Assembly (NCBI GenBank): GCA_937901745.1
Contig: CALGSZ010000116.1
Span: 1 to 14,784 of the forward strand
Reading direction: 5' to 3'
DNA from: an uncultured Chloroflexota bacterium
Lineage (GTDB): Bacteria; Chloroflexota; Chloroflexia; Thermomicrobiales; UBA6265
DNA: 14,784 bases
Shown: in pieces, positions 14,663-14,784 of the stretch
Position numbering within the stretch: the first letter of the stretch is position 1
Layout of the letters: each line of letters begins with the position of its first letter
Program-made: the position numbers and the translations under genes
Notes under the pieces: model-generated
Databases searched by the model: none
The model's input: the letters and a program-made list of their open reading frames with translations, nothing else
Told to the model about the DNA's origin: nothing

Positions 14663-14784
14663 TCAGGACGCGCTTCCCGTCGCGATCTGCGCCGCGAGAT
14701 TCGCGGCGAACTGATTGGCCAGCTTCTTCGTCGTCGAGCGGACGATGGGCTGGCCCAGGCTCGCCAAGCGCCCGAGCATGTTCA
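14663..14784 (-). CDS. CoxG/SRPBCC-like protein, C-terminal fragment (truncated by window edge)
   Basis: Only the last 39 residues and the TGA stop are visible: NMLGRLASLGQPIVRSTTKK, then LANQFAANLAAQIATGSAS. The pattern G.LA.LG..I..ST.KKLA.QF is the C-terminal helix of the carbon monoxide dehydrogenase subunit G (CoxG) / SRPBCC family, which in CoxG helps recruit the CO dehydrogenase to the membrane or serves maturation. With so little sequence, the specific role is uncertain. It is transcribed in the same direction as the DUF262 gene but is separated from it by the 394-nt leader with its own promoter. Confidence 0.62.
   Translation of the reverse strand, partial: NMLGRLASLGQPIVRSTTKKLANQFAANLAAQIATGSAS

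Noticed and set aside
14673..14690. Duplicate of the tRNA-Asp 3' end as an attachment site
   Set aside because: Only a 9-nt match (TCCCGTCGC) is present and it lies inside the CoxG-like coding sequence; this is within chance.

Overview
The window is GC-rich bacterial DNA. The very large secreted protein with Thr/Ala/Pro/Ser linkers, the SIMPL and cupin proteins and a CoxG-like fragment suggest a Chloroflexota-type organism (Thermomicrobia/Sphaerobacter-like). That placement is an inference from style, not from a marker gene.

Left part (1-7850, plus strand): the 3' part of a giant extracellular mosaic protein, open at the left edge and ending at 5852. It carries an Ig-like domain, two near-identical malectin-like domains flanking two six-bladed Kelch propellers, a PA14 domain, an Ig-like (Big_5-type) domain and a C-terminal glucose/sorbosone-dehydrogenase-like propeller, joined by low-complexity linkers. 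Two smaller envelope genes follow: an exported protein with two degenerate cupin folds and a two-TM SIMPL (DUF541) protein.

Middle part (7847-11366, minus strand): a compact cell-surface polysaccharide operon transcribed leftwards. In transcription order it encodes a WbbL-type GT2 glycosyltransferase, an RmlC-like sugar epimerase with a TTG start, an extended-SDR NAD-dependent epimerase/dehydratase and RmlD. The last three are packed with 2-3 nt gaps. The operon and the SIMPL gene converge and share one CTAG for both stop codons. No rmlA or rmlB lies in the window.

At 11636-11795 there is a complete tRNA-Asp(GUC) unit with a sigma70-like promoter, an encoded CCA and a strong intrinsic terminator.

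Right part (12021-14283, minus strand): a GmrSD/BrxU/SspE-like defence module in two overlapping reading frames. The upstream frame has the DUF262 nucleotide-binding domain with DGQQRLT. The downstream frame has the DUF1524 HNH nuclease and, at its C-terminus, a HEPN-like Rx4H motif. The frames meet at an 8-nt overlap containing a tandem GAGT duplication; removing one GAGT would restore a single FLPYESILP reading frame. A strong promoter lies about 300 nt upstream, and the leader contains a perfect 36-nt direct repeat separated by exactly 36 nt. This locus sits beside the tRNA, looks less GC-rich than its surroundings, and is the best candidate for an unusual system. The window ends in the C-terminus of a CoxG/SRPBCC-like protein on the minus strand.
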